Position numbers and translations under genes: made by a program. Of a stretch of 64,000 nt of DNA, positions 20,657 through 27,623 are shown one piece after another (the first letter of the stretch is position 1; every line of letters starts with the position of its first letter). The DNA lies in contig CP121336.1 of the NCBI GenBank assembly GCA_043553855.1, positions 2,666,001-2,730,000 on the forward strand, given 5' to 3'. This DNA is from JAUIAS01 sp030425395 (GTDB taxonomy: Bacteria > Pseudomonadota > Alphaproteobacteria > Rhodobacterales > Rhodobacteraceae). The notes below the pieces were generated by a model that saw only the letters and a program-made list of their open reading frames with translations, had not been told where the DNA came from and did no database searches.

Positions 20657-20992
20657 ATGCCCAAGCTCGTGCGTTTCTATATCCGTCATTGCCTGATCGG
20701 TTTTGGTATCTCTGCGGTTTTCGTGGGGATGCTTCTGGCCTTTGACGTGATGAATCTGCGTCACCTGATCCTTAACGACGAGGCCGCTGCGCTGGCGATC
20801 TTTGTCTTGTGGTTTCTCAACGGGATTGTCTTTGCATCGGTGCAGTTTGGCTATGCGATCATGCAACTTGCCAAGGATGACGATAGCAAATCCGGAGGCA
20901 AGCGGATCACGGTCCATGTGCCCCGAGACGCGGTGCCGGTCCGTGTCGCGGCAGGCGGGCGCGCGCCTTTGAATGGCCGCGCCAAAGATTGA
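20657..20992 (+). CDS. Small inner-membrane protein of unknown function
   Basis: A 111-residue protein with two hydrophobic segments, CLIGFGISAVFVGMLLAF (about residues 12-30) and LAIFVLWFLNGIVFASVQFG (about residues 46-66), followed by a polar, basic C-terminal tail. AAAGGGG lies upstream of the ATG. Topology suggests a two-span protein with both termini on the same side. I do not recognise a named family. Confidence 0.7.
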   Translation: MPKLVRFYIRHCLIGFGISAVFVGMLLAFDVMNLRHLILNDEAAALAIFVLWFLNGIVFASVQFGYAIMQLAKDDDSKSGGKRITVHVPRDAVPVRVAAGGRAPLNGRAKD

Positions 20993-21002
20993 GTGGAAAA
21001 GT

Positions 21003-21161
21003 GTGGCGGGACCACCGACAACCGTGCGTGTTGATTCCCGAGGACCTGTTTACACAGGTGGGCGCCAGGTAACCGGGCCAGGACCCGAACAGAGCCAGCT
21101 CCCTCGGATTTGATTAAGGCCACCGGAATGCGTACGTCACGCGAAGGGCAGAACCCGCCAC
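21003..21161 (+). ncRNA. ssrS: Candidate 6S RNA
   Basis: The 271-bp gap between two genes can fold into a rod closed by GTGGCGGG (21003-21010) with CCCGCCAC (21154-21161). A second stem, CCGAGG (21038-21043) with CCTCGG (21102-21107), borders a large asymmetric internal bubble, and the apical part includes the hairpin ACCTG-TTTACA-CAGGT. A closing stem, central bubble and CGAG/CTCGG pairs on its apical side are the arrangement of 6S RNA, which binds sigma-70 RNA polymerase. Size (~159 nt) fits. No covariance model could be run. SRP RNA was considered but the GGAA tetraloop core is absent. Confidence 0.45.
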
Positions 21162-21263
21162 TCGCCTCATCTAGGCCTCTGACAGGCGCACGGCAAGGGG
21201 TCTTGGCTCTTTGGCGGTGCTTCGGGGCTTGATTTTTGTTCACGCATTGTTCACATTTTGTAG

Positions 21264-21707
21264 ATGCTTGATCTGCAACCAGGACAAAAGCTCGCCCGTG
21301 GGGTCGCGCGCCACCTGCACAGCCACGGCTTTGCCACGGTCGAGGAATTCGTGCCGAGCCGGGGGCTGCGGGTGGATGTGATGGGGCTTGGCCCCAAGGA
21401 TGAGATCTGGGTGGTCGAATGCAAGTCCAGCCGGGCAGATTTTCAGACCGACGGGAAATGGCAGGGGTATCTTGCGTGGTGCGACCGGTATTTCTGGGCC
21501 GTGGACAGCGCCTTTCCCACCGATCTGCTGCCACAAGGAACCGGGCTGATCATCGCGGACGCCTATGATGCCGAGATTATCCGCATGCCTGACGAATCGC
21601 GATTGGCGGCGGCGCGTCGCAAGGTCATTCTGCGCAAGTTTGCGTTTCACGCCGCCCGCCGTTTGCAGGCGCTGCGCGATCCGGGGTTTGGCGTATCCGG
21701 GCCCTAG
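21264..21707 (+). CDS. mmcB: MmcB-family DNA repair protein
   Basis: A 147-residue protein with the nuclease-like core RVDVMGLGPKDEIWVVECKSS, where Asp and the E-x-K pair match the PD-(D/E)XK-type arrangement of the MmcB (DUF1052) family. MmcB is DNA-damage-linked in alphaproteobacteria. The rest, WQGYLAWCDRYFWAVD and TGLIIADAYDAEI, is also typical. It follows the candidate 6S RNA and stands alone on this strand. Confidence 0.85.
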   Translation: MLDLQPGQKLARGVARHLHSHGFATVEEFVPSRGLRVDVMGLGPKDEIWVVECKSSRADFQTDGKWQGYLAWCDRYFWAVDSAFPTDLLPQGTGLIIADAYDAEIIRMPDESRLAAARRKVILRKFAFHAARRLQALRDPGFGVSGP

Positions 21708-21748
21708 TCATGTCCCGAATGTGGTCCGGTGCTGTGTGTATGGAGCGA

Positions 21749-21937
21749 TCAGCGGGCCATCTTGCGCGCGGCGGCGGCGGCGGCGCGGATTTCCTCGGCG
21801 ATCTCTTCTGCCTCTTCGGGATCGAAATCCATCGGCAATTCGGTGTCACCGGCATGGACGAACAGGCGAACCATTCCCGCATCGGTGGGACCGATCTGGA
21901 GGTTGGCTTCGATATCACGTTCTGTATTGATGCCCAT
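21749..21937 (-). CDS. DUF6324 family protein
   Basis: A 62-residue acidic protein beginning MGINTERDIEANLQIGPTDA and ending with an Ala/Glu-rich helix. The sequence matches the small Rhodobacterales family DUF6324; function unknown. The ATG at 21937 is chosen because AGGAGCGG lies 5-12 bp upstream; a longer open frame extends 25 codons further but adds only basic residues without a ribosome-binding site. Confidence 0.75.
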   Translation of the reverse strand: MGINTERDIEANLQIGPTDAGMVRLFVHAGDTELPMDFDPEEAEEIAEEIRAAAAAARKMAR

Positions 21938-22121
21938 GGTCCGCTCCTGTTTGCGCGTTGTCCGGGTTTTCTTGCGCTGGGTCGTGCTATCGCCGGACCG
22001 TTTGAAAATCAAGCGCCTTGACGTCTGGCGGTCTTTGGGGTGGCGGTGTTGAACAAAGCTGGAAAACCGGCGGTTAAGCCTCTTGCAATCGCCAATGGGG
22101 AAGGCTAAACGACGCCCCAGT

Positions 22122-22198
22122 GCCGCCTTAGCTCAGTTGGTTAGAGCGCTGGATTGTGGATCCAGAGGTCCCCTGTTCAAGCCAGGGAGGCGGTACCA
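22122..22198 (+). tRNA. tRNA-His (GTG anticodon)
   Basis: A complete cloverleaf: acceptor GCCGCCT pairs with AGGCGGT (G1-U72 wobble); the D arm contains AGCTCAGTTGGTTAGAGC; anticodon stem CTGGA/TCCAG encloses TTGTGGA, giving anticodon GTG; the T loop is TTCAAGC. The discriminator is A73 and CCA is encoded (22196-22198). Base -1 is T, so the usual G-1 is not encoded, as is known for alphaproteobacterial tRNA-His. TTGCAA near 22083 with TAAAC near 22106 may be its promoter. Confidence 0.97.
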
Positions 22199-22308
22199 TA
22201 TACCCCCAGATTTTCGATCGCGTCGCCGGACCGGCTGACCGTTGCAGCCTTTTTCGGAAGGGGCGTGCAAAAATCCCCGCCGCCCGCGTGACCGGGACGG
22301 TGGAATTT

Positions 22309-22338
22309 GGGTATTTGGAACGAGAAAGAAGCAGCAGG
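22309..22338 (+). repeat. Dispersed TATTT/AGAA repeat core, copy 2
   Basis: A 30-bp block identical to 1902-1931, in the gap between tRNA-His and the convergent DUF6476 gene. It ends just before that gene's stop codon at 22346. Confidence 0.6.
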
Positions 22339-22345
22339 TGCGCGT

Positions 22346-22642
22346 CTATTCAACCGTGATCGTCTGGCGCAACCGGCCACCGTCGCGGTCGAAGATCAGG
22401 ATGCGGTTATCATCGGTCACCACGCCGAACCAGTCGCGTCCCTGGGTGAAAGCCTCGGGTCGGGAGCCGTCCGGAAGGGTGATCGAGTCGGGCAGGCGCG
22501 GGCGTGTGTCCGAGAAACGGATGACAATCAGCGTGGTGATGACTAGAAGGCCGCCAATCATCACCACGGTAAGTGTCGTCACAAGGCGGCGCAGGAACCG
22601 CAGGTTTGCCGGCTCGGGGGTCGGTTGGGAAGGATCAGTCAT
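22346..22642 (-). CDS. DUF6476 family membrane protein
   Basis: A 98-residue protein with one membrane segment (LVTTLTVVMIGGLLVITTLIVIRF cut into about residues 22-45) and a C-terminal domain containing GVVTDDNRILIFDRDGG. This is the Rhodobacterales family DUF6476, of unknown function. The ATG (22642-22640) shares the palindrome CATG with the rluD ATG on the other strand, so the two genes start head to head with no gap. No strong ribosome-binding site is seen. Confidence 0.78.
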   Translation of the reverse strand: MTDPSQPTPEPANLRFLRRLVTTLTVVMIGGLLVITTLIVIRFSDTRPRLPDSITLPDGSRPEAFTQGRDWFGVVTDDNRILIFDRDGGRLRQTITVE

Positions 22643-23672
22643 GGAAGCCACGCGCGTCACGTTCAATCTGGGCGATAATCCGCCTCCCCGCCTTGATAAG
22701 GCGCTGGCGCGGGATGTGCCAGAGGAAGCGGCCCTGTCCCGCACGCGGCTGGCGCGTTTGATTGCCGATGGGGCTGTTGTGGTGGACGGCGCGGTTGCGC
22801 GGGACCCCAAGGCGCGGCCGCAGGCGGGCGCAGCAGTTGAGATCACCGTGGCGGTTGCAGCTGAAAGCCACATTTTGCCCGAGGATATCGCGCTGGATAT
22901 CCGGTATGAGGACGATGACCTGATTGTTCTGGCCAAGCCTGCGGGAATGGTCGTGCATCCTGCGCCGGGCACACCGTCCGGCACTTTGGTCAATGCGCTG
23001 ATGCACCATTGCGGCGATGACCTGTCCGGTGTCGGCGGGTTGAAGCGCCCCGGTATCGTGCATCGGATCGACAAGGATACCTCGGGGCTGCTGGTGGTGG
23101 CAAAGTCTGACGCGGCCCATCATGGTCTGGCCGCGCAATTCGCCGCTCACAGTGTCGAGCGCAAGTATCTGGCGGTGGTGCATGGGGTGCCTGATGCCAA
23201 CGATCCCCGCCTGCGCGGGATACGGGGTGCTGCGTTTGAGACCGCAAATATTCTGCGCCTGACCAGCCAGCTGGCCCGCCATCGGACGGATCGGCAGCGG
23301 CAAGCGGTGGTGTTTCAGGGGGGGCGCCATGCTGTGACCCGTGCCCGTGTGGTTCAGCGGTTCGGCACGCCACCGGTTCTGGCGCTGATGGAATGCTGGC
23401 TGGAAACCGGGCGTACCCATCAGATCCGGGTGCATATGGCGCATGCGGGCCATGGGCTGGTTGGGGATCCTGTCTATGGCGGCAATCGCAAGATCGCGGC
23501 ACAGGCGCTGCCTGAGGCGGCACGCGAAGCGGTGCGCGCCTTTCCCCGTCAGGCGTTGCATGCCGCTGTCCTGGGCTTTGTCCATCCGGTCAGCGGCGCG
23601 GACATGCGGTTTGAAGAGCCTTTGCCGCCGGATTTTGTCGCCCTTTTGGATGCCGTGTCGACCAAACCCTGA
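22641..23672 (+). CDS. rluD: 23S rRNA pseudouridine synthase, RluD type
   Basis: A 343-residue RluA/RluD-family pseudouridine synthase. An S4 domain occupies residues 15-75; the catalytic motif HRIDKDTSGLLVVAKSD contains the catalytic Asp, and GRTHQIRVHMAHAGHGLVGDPVYGG is the conserved C-terminal signature. The ATG at 22641 follows GGGAAGG and aligns with family starts; the open frame extends far upstream through non-family sequence. The placement right before rpoH is common in this order. Confidence 0.93.
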   Translation: MEATRVTFNLGDNPPPRLDKALARDVPEEAALSRTRLARLIADGAVVVDGAVARDPKARPQAGAAVEITVAVAAESHILPEDIALDIRYEDDDLIVLAKPAGMVVHPAPGTPSGTLVNALMHHCGDDLSGVGGLKRPGIVHRIDKDTSGLLVVAKSDAAHHGLAAQFAAHSVERKYLAVVHGVPDANDPRLRGIRGAAFETANILRLTSQLARHRTDRQRQAVVFQGGRHAVTRARVVQRFGTPPVLALMECWLETGRTHQIRVHMAHAGHGLVGDPVYGGNRKIAAQALPEAAREAVRAFPRQALHAAVLGFVHPVSGADMRFEEPLPPDFVALLDAVSTKP

Positions 23673-23832
23673 ATGCACAAGCGCGTGAGCGGTCTGTAGC
23701 AACCCTTTTTTAATATTTGCGCAGGCTGATATGCATTTGACAGCGCGGGGGCTTGAACCCCCGTCGCCGCGTCCACATATGGTATGTTAACGGTATAAAC
23801 ATACTTAGCAAAAGATGATCGGGGGCACTGTA

Positions 23833-24729
23833 ATGGCCAATTTCGCAAATCTGCCAGTTCCGACGCCGGAAGGCGGGCTGAATCGGTATCTTCAGGAAAT
23901 CCGGAAGTTCCCACTTCTGGAGCCCGAGCAGGAATATATGCTGGCCAAGCGCTGGGTCGAGGAACAGGACACTGAAGCGGCGCATCAGATGGTGACATCC
24001 CACCTGCGTCTGGCGGCCAAGATCGCCATGGGCTATCGCGGCTATGGCCTGCCGCAGGCCGAGGTGATTTCCGAAGCCAATGTGGGGTTGATGCAGGCGG
24101 TCAAACGGTTTGATCCGGAAAAGGGGTTCCGTCTTGCCACCTATGCAATGTGGTGGATACGTGCGTCCATTCAGGAATACATCCTGCGGTCCTGGAGCCT
24201 TGTGAAACTGGGCACGACCAGCGCGCAGAAAAAGCTGTTCTTTAACCTGCGCAAGGCCAAGGCCAAGCTGGGTGCTCTGGAAGAGGGCGACCTGCATCCT
24301 GACAACGTAACGCAGATCGCCACTGATCTGGGCGTGACCGAAGCCGAAGTCGTGTCGATGAACCGCCGTTTGTCTGGCGGCGACGCATCGCTGAACGCCA
24401 CCGTGGGCAGCGATACCGACGGGGCCATGCAATGGCAGGACTGGCTCGAAGACGAACATGCCGATCAGGCCGGTGCCTATGAGGAGCACGATGAACTTGC
24501 CGCCCGGCGCGAACTGTTGATGGAGGCGTTCTCGGTCCTCAATGACCGCGAAAAGGATATCCTGACCCAACGTCGGCTCAGCGAGGAATCGATCACTCTG
24601 GAAGATCTGAGCGGCCAATATGGTGTCAGTCGCGAACGGATCCGCCAGATTGAGGTGCGCGCCTTTGAAAAGCTTCAGACGCGGATGCGCGAACTCGCCG
24701 CTGAAAAGGGCATGCTGACGCAGGACTGA
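23833..24729 (+). CDS. rpoH: RNA polymerase heat-shock sigma factor (sigma-32)
   Basis: A 298-residue group-3 sigma factor. It has the RpoH box region after region 2.4, QKKLFFNLRK (residues ~130-140), and region 2 as NVGLMQAVKRFDPEKGFRLATYAMWWIR. Region 4 contains GVSRERIRQIEVRAFEKLQ. The start at 23833 (MANFANLPVP) matches family N-termini better than the in-frame ATG 18 bp upstream. Alphaproteobacteria often carry more than one rpoH; only one is in this window. An intrinsic terminator follows. Confidence 0.95.
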   Translation: MANFANLPVPTPEGGLNRYLQEIRKFPLLEPEQEYMLAKRWVEEQDTEAAHQMVTSHLRLAAKIAMGYRGYGLPQAEVISEANVGLMQAVKRFDPEKGFRLATYAMWWIRASIQEYILRSWSLVKLGTTSAQKKLFFNLRKAKAKLGALEEGDLHPDNVTQIATDLGVTEAEVVSMNRRLSGGDASLNATVGSDTDGAMQWQDWLEDEHADQAGAYEEHDELAARRELLMEAFSVLNDREKDILTQRRLSEESITLEDLSGQYGVSRERIRQIEVRAFEKLQTRMRELAAEKGMLTQD

Positions 24730-24757
24730 TCCGCCGTCGCATACCGATGGCAATCCC

Positions 24758-24788
24758 AAGGCCCCTGACAGCGCGTCAGGGGCCTTTT
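24758..24788 (+). terminator. Intrinsic terminator of rpoH
   Basis: AAGGCCCCTGA (24758-24768) and TCAGGGGCCTT (24776-24786) form an 11-bp perfect stem with a CAGCGCG loop, followed by TT. It lies 28 bp after the rpoH stop. Confidence 0.92.
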
Positions 24789-24853
24789 GCATGGCGCTTG
24801 GGGCGTGATACCATCGTCCACAGGGTACGACGAAACGACAAAGGACGCAGATC

Positions 24854-25123
24854 ATGGCCGGAGGATGGGCCCGCGACGGCGCTGTCAGTGAACAGATCGA
24901 AGCGTCGATCTCAGACGAACTCGCCCGGCTCAAGGCGCGGCGCGCGCCTCAGGGCGACAGCCTGATGGAATGCGCGGAATGCGGCGAAGACATCCCCGAA
25001 GCCCGGCGCACCGCGCTGCCGGGGGTCAAGCTGTGCCTTGACTGTGCGAGCGAACGGCAAGGCCGGGATGCCCGGCGCGGCGGCATCAACCGGCGCGGTT
25101 CCAAGGACAGTCAGCTAAAATAG
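24854..25123 (+). CDS. DksA/TraR-type C4 zinc-finger protein
   Basis: An 89-residue protein with the C4 zinc finger ECAECGEDIPEARR...KLCLDCASERQ (Cys-x2-Cys-x17-Cys-x2-Cys), characteristic of short DksA/TraR family members that modulate RNA polymerase through its secondary channel. The N-terminal helical region is short (about 37 residues) compared with full DksA, so it resembles TraR-type proteins. A basic Arg/Gly tail ends the protein. The ATG is preceded by GGACGCAGATC. Confidence 0.85.
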   Translation: MAGGWARDGAVSEQIEASISDELARLKARRAPQGDSLMECAECGEDIPEARRTALPGVKLCLDCASERQGRDARRGGINRRGSKDSQLK

Positions 25124-25154
25124 CCTTCTCACAGGCACGCGGTGCGTGCCGAAC

Positions 25155-25187
25155 AAAAAAAGACGGCCCCCGGAAGGGGCCGCCTTT
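25155..25187 (-). terminator. Intrinsic terminator of cspA
   Basis: Read on the minus strand, CGGCCCC pairs with GGGGCCG (25164-25170 with 25176-25182) and is followed by a run of seven T (25161-25155). It lies just downstream of the cspA stop. Confidence 0.88.
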
Positions 25188-25218
25188 ACAATCTCGCGAT
25201 GCGCCAAGGCGCGTCGGC

Positions 25219-25425
25219 TTATGCCAGCGCGATGTTGACTGCCGACTCGCGGCCGTCACGGCCTGCTTCGACGTCAAAGGTCACTTTCTGGTCGTCACGC
25301 AGGCCGGTGAGGCCCGAACGCTCGACTGCGGAAATGTGAACGAAAACGTCCTTGCTGCCACCCTCGGGTGCGATGAAGCCGAAGCCTTTAGTGCTGTTGA
25401 ACCATTTCACGGTGCCATTGGCCAT
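25219..25425 (-). CDS. cspA: Cold-shock protein
   Basis: A 68-residue single cold-shock domain. RNP1 (KGFGFIAPE) and RNP2 (VFVHISAVE) are intact. It binds single-stranded RNA/DNA as an RNA chaperone. The ATG at 25425 follows AGGAG. Upstream on this strand are about 235 bp without another gene, consistent with the long untranslated leader typical of cold-shock mRNAs, although no defined thermosensor structure could be established. Confidence 0.95.
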   Translation of the reverse strand: MANGTVKWFNSTKGFGFIAPEGGSKDVFVHISAVERSGLTGLRDDQKVTFDVEAGRDGRESAVNIALA

Positions 25426-25660
25426 ATCCGTGGTCTCCTGTATTTGATGCTGCCCGCGGTAGTGCGGCAACCCGGCGTAGGTCGGTCTGGATCGAAGACT
25501 GAACGCCGAAGTATCGGGAGACAGTGGGTCGAAAAAGAATAACGTCTGCACGCCTCATATGGGGCAATCCGCTTGTGAAAGCAAGATGCGCCGGAATTTT
25601 CTTTTTGTCCGGCGGACCGCTGCGTTTCTCAGGGCAGGCCCAGATATCCAAGCCTGCCCC

Positions 25661-25709
25661 TTTTTCTCGTGCCCGAAATATCCCGGGGGTCAGGGGGCTG
25701 GCCCCCGGC
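25661..25709 (-). repeat. Dispersed GC-rich palindromic repeat, reverse copy
   Basis: Read on the minus strand: GGGGGCCAGCCCCC hairpin, then CCCCCGGGATATTTCGGGC and an ACGAGAAAAAG end. It lies between the cspA leader and the pepF stop codon, touching the latter. Confidence 0.65.
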
Positions 25710-25714
25710 GCGCG

Positions 25715-27538
25715 TCAGGCTTCCATCGCTTCCAACTCGTCGATGAACCCTTCGATCATCGCCAGTCCCTTGCCCCAGAACGCCGGGTCCGAGGCATCCA
25801 GCCCGAAGGGCGCCAGCAGTTCCTTGTGGTGTTTGGAGCCACCTGCCTTGAGCATCTCGAAATACTTTTCTTCAAACCCCTCGGCCCCGGATTCGTAAAC
25901 CGAATACAGCGCGTTCACCAACCCATCTCCAAAGGCATAGGCATAGACATAAAAGGGCGAGTGCACGAAATGCGGGATATAGGCCCAGAAGGTCTCATAG
26001 CCGTCCATGAAGTCAAAGGCGGGCCCAAGGCTTTCGGCCTGCACGCTCATCCACAGCGCATTGATGTCGTCGGGGGTCAGTTCCCCGCCGCGCCGGGCGT
26101 CATGCAGTTTGCACTCAAAGTCATAGAACGCGATCTGCCGGACAACGGTGTTGATCATGTCCTCGACCTTGCCTGCCAGCATGACCTTTTTCTGTTGCGG
26201 GGTCTTGGCCTGCGACAGCATCTTGCGGAAGGTCAGCATTTCGCCGAAAACCGATGCCGTCTCGGCCAGTGTCAGCGGCGTCGAGGACAGCATTTCCCCC
26301 TGATCGGCGGCCAGAACCTGGTGCACCCCGTGGCCCAGTTCATGGGCCAAAGTCATCACATCCCGCGGTTTCCCAAGGTAGTTGAGCATCACATAGGGGT
26401 GCACATCCGTTACCGTGGGGTGGGCAAAGGCCCCCGGTGCCTTGCCCGGCTTCACGCCTGCGTCGATCCAGCCCTTGGAAAAGAAGGGATCGGCGATCTC
26501 GGCCATGCGCGGATCGAACCCGGCATAGGCATCCATCACCATGGCGCGGGCCTCGTCCCAGCCGACCACACGGCTGTCTTCCATAGGCAGCGGCGCGTTA
26601 CGGTCCCAGACCTGCATCCGGTCAAGCCCAAGCCACTGGCGTTTAAGCTCGTAATACCGGTGGCTGAGGCGCGGATAGGCATCCACCACCGCTTCGCGCA
26701 GCGCCTCGACCACTTCTGGTTCCACGTGGTTGGACAGGTGGCGGCCGGTTTGCGGCGTTGGCATCCCGCGCCAGCGGTCAAGGATTTCCTTTTCCTTGGC
26801 CTGAGTATTGTGCACACGCGCGAATGTCTTGATGTTGTCGCCGAACACTCGCGCCAGTTCCCGCGCGGCGGCCTCGCGGCGGCTGCGGTCCTGTTCGGTC
26901 AACAGGTTCAGGGTGCCTTCGATGTTCAGAGGCTCATCCTCGGGGGTGAATTCCAGCCCTGCAATGGTTTCATCGAACAGGCGTTCCCATGCATCGCCCA
27001 CCACGCCAAGGTCATGCAGGAATTTCTCAAGCTCGTCCGAAAGCTGATAGGGCTTCATCGCGCGGATGCGATCGAACACGGGCTTGTAGCGGGCAAGCTC
27101 GGGATCGGCGGCCAGGTTGGCATCAAGAACCGCATCGTCAATCCGGTTCAGCTCCAGCGTAAAGAATACCAGCGGCGTGGTGTAGGTTGTGATCCGGTCC
27201 TGACAGTCGGACATGAACTTTGCCCGTTCGGCATCCGTTGTCATCTGGTAATAGCGCAACCCGGCATAAGACATGATGCGTCCGGCGATCTGGCTGATCT
27301 TTTCGTTGCGCTTGACGCATTCCAGCATCTCCGCGGCCCCAAGACTGGCGAGCTTGCCTTCGTAATCGGCGGCAAAGCTGCGGCACGCCTCTTCGAGCCA
27401 ATCCATATCGCGTTTCAGCTCGGGCGCGTCCTGCCCGGCATACAGATCGTCGAGGTTCCATTCCGGCAGGTTGCCGAGCGGATCTGAGCTGCCGGAACCG
27501 GCCTGCGCGTCACGGACAGGGAAGGGGAGTTGGAACAT
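25715..27538 (-). CDS. pepF: Oligoendopeptidase F (M3 family)
   Basis: A 607-residue cytoplasmic zinc metallopeptidase of the M3B group. The active-site motif TLAHELGHGVHQ (HExxH near residues 398-402) with the downstream Glu in TLAETASVFGE is intact. Length and the C-terminal SPFYVYAYAFGDGL segment are typical. The ATG at 27538 is preferred over the one at 27562 because AAGAGGT lies 6 bp upstream. The enzyme degrades short peptides. Confidence 0.93.
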   Translation of the reverse strand: MFQLPFPVRDAQAGSGSSDPLGNLPEWNLDDLYAGQDAPELKRDMDWLEEACRSFAADYEGKLASLGAAEMLECVKRNEKISQIAGRIMSYAGLRYYQMTTDAERAKFMSDCQDRITTYTTPLVFFTLELNRIDDAVLDANLAADPELARYKPVFDRIRAMKPYQLSDELEKFLHDLGVVGDAWERLFDETIAGLEFTPEDEPLNIEGTLNLLTEQDRSRREAAARELARVFGDNIKTFARVHNTQAKEKEILDRWRGMPTPQTGRHLSNHVEPEVVEALREAVVDAYPRLSHRYYELKRQWLGLDRMQVWDRNAPLPMEDSRVVGWDEARAMVMDAYAGFDPRMAEIADPFFSKGWIDAGVKPGKAPGAFAHPTVTDVHPYVMLNYLGKPRDVMTLAHELGHGVHQVLAADQGEMLSSTPLTLAETASVFGEMLTFRKMLSQAKTPQQKKVMLAGKVEDMINTVVRQIAFYDFECKLHDARRGGELTPDDINALWMSVQAESLGPAFDFMDGYETFWAYIPHFVHSPFYVYAYAFGDGLVNALYSVYESGAEGFEEKYFEMLKAGGSKHHKELLAPFGLDASDPAFWGKGLAMIEGFIDELEAMEA

Positions 27539-27623
27539 CGGGATACCTCTTGTGTTGCGCATGTGCAGAACACTTAGTCCCCGCGACGGGCGACCTCAAG
27601 CCCGCCAAACCGGCAATGGCGCG

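Noticed and set aside
20993..21263. SRP (4.5S) RNA or RNase P RNA as the identity of the structured gap
   Set aside because: The CAGG..GGAA..AGCAG core of SRP RNA and the conserved P4 segments of RNase P RNA are absent; the rod-with-bubble plan fits 6S RNA better.
23741..23775. tRNA T-arm-like hairpin upstream of rpoH (GGGGG-TTCAAG-CCCCC on the minus strand)
   Set aside because: No acceptor, D or anticodon arm can be assembled around it in either direction and no tmRNA tag frame is seen; kept only as a stem-loop in the rpoH leader region.
25559..27487. 642-codon plus-strand frame opposite pepF
   Set aside because: Shadow of pepF; no recognisable motifs, while pepF has the intact HELGH site.
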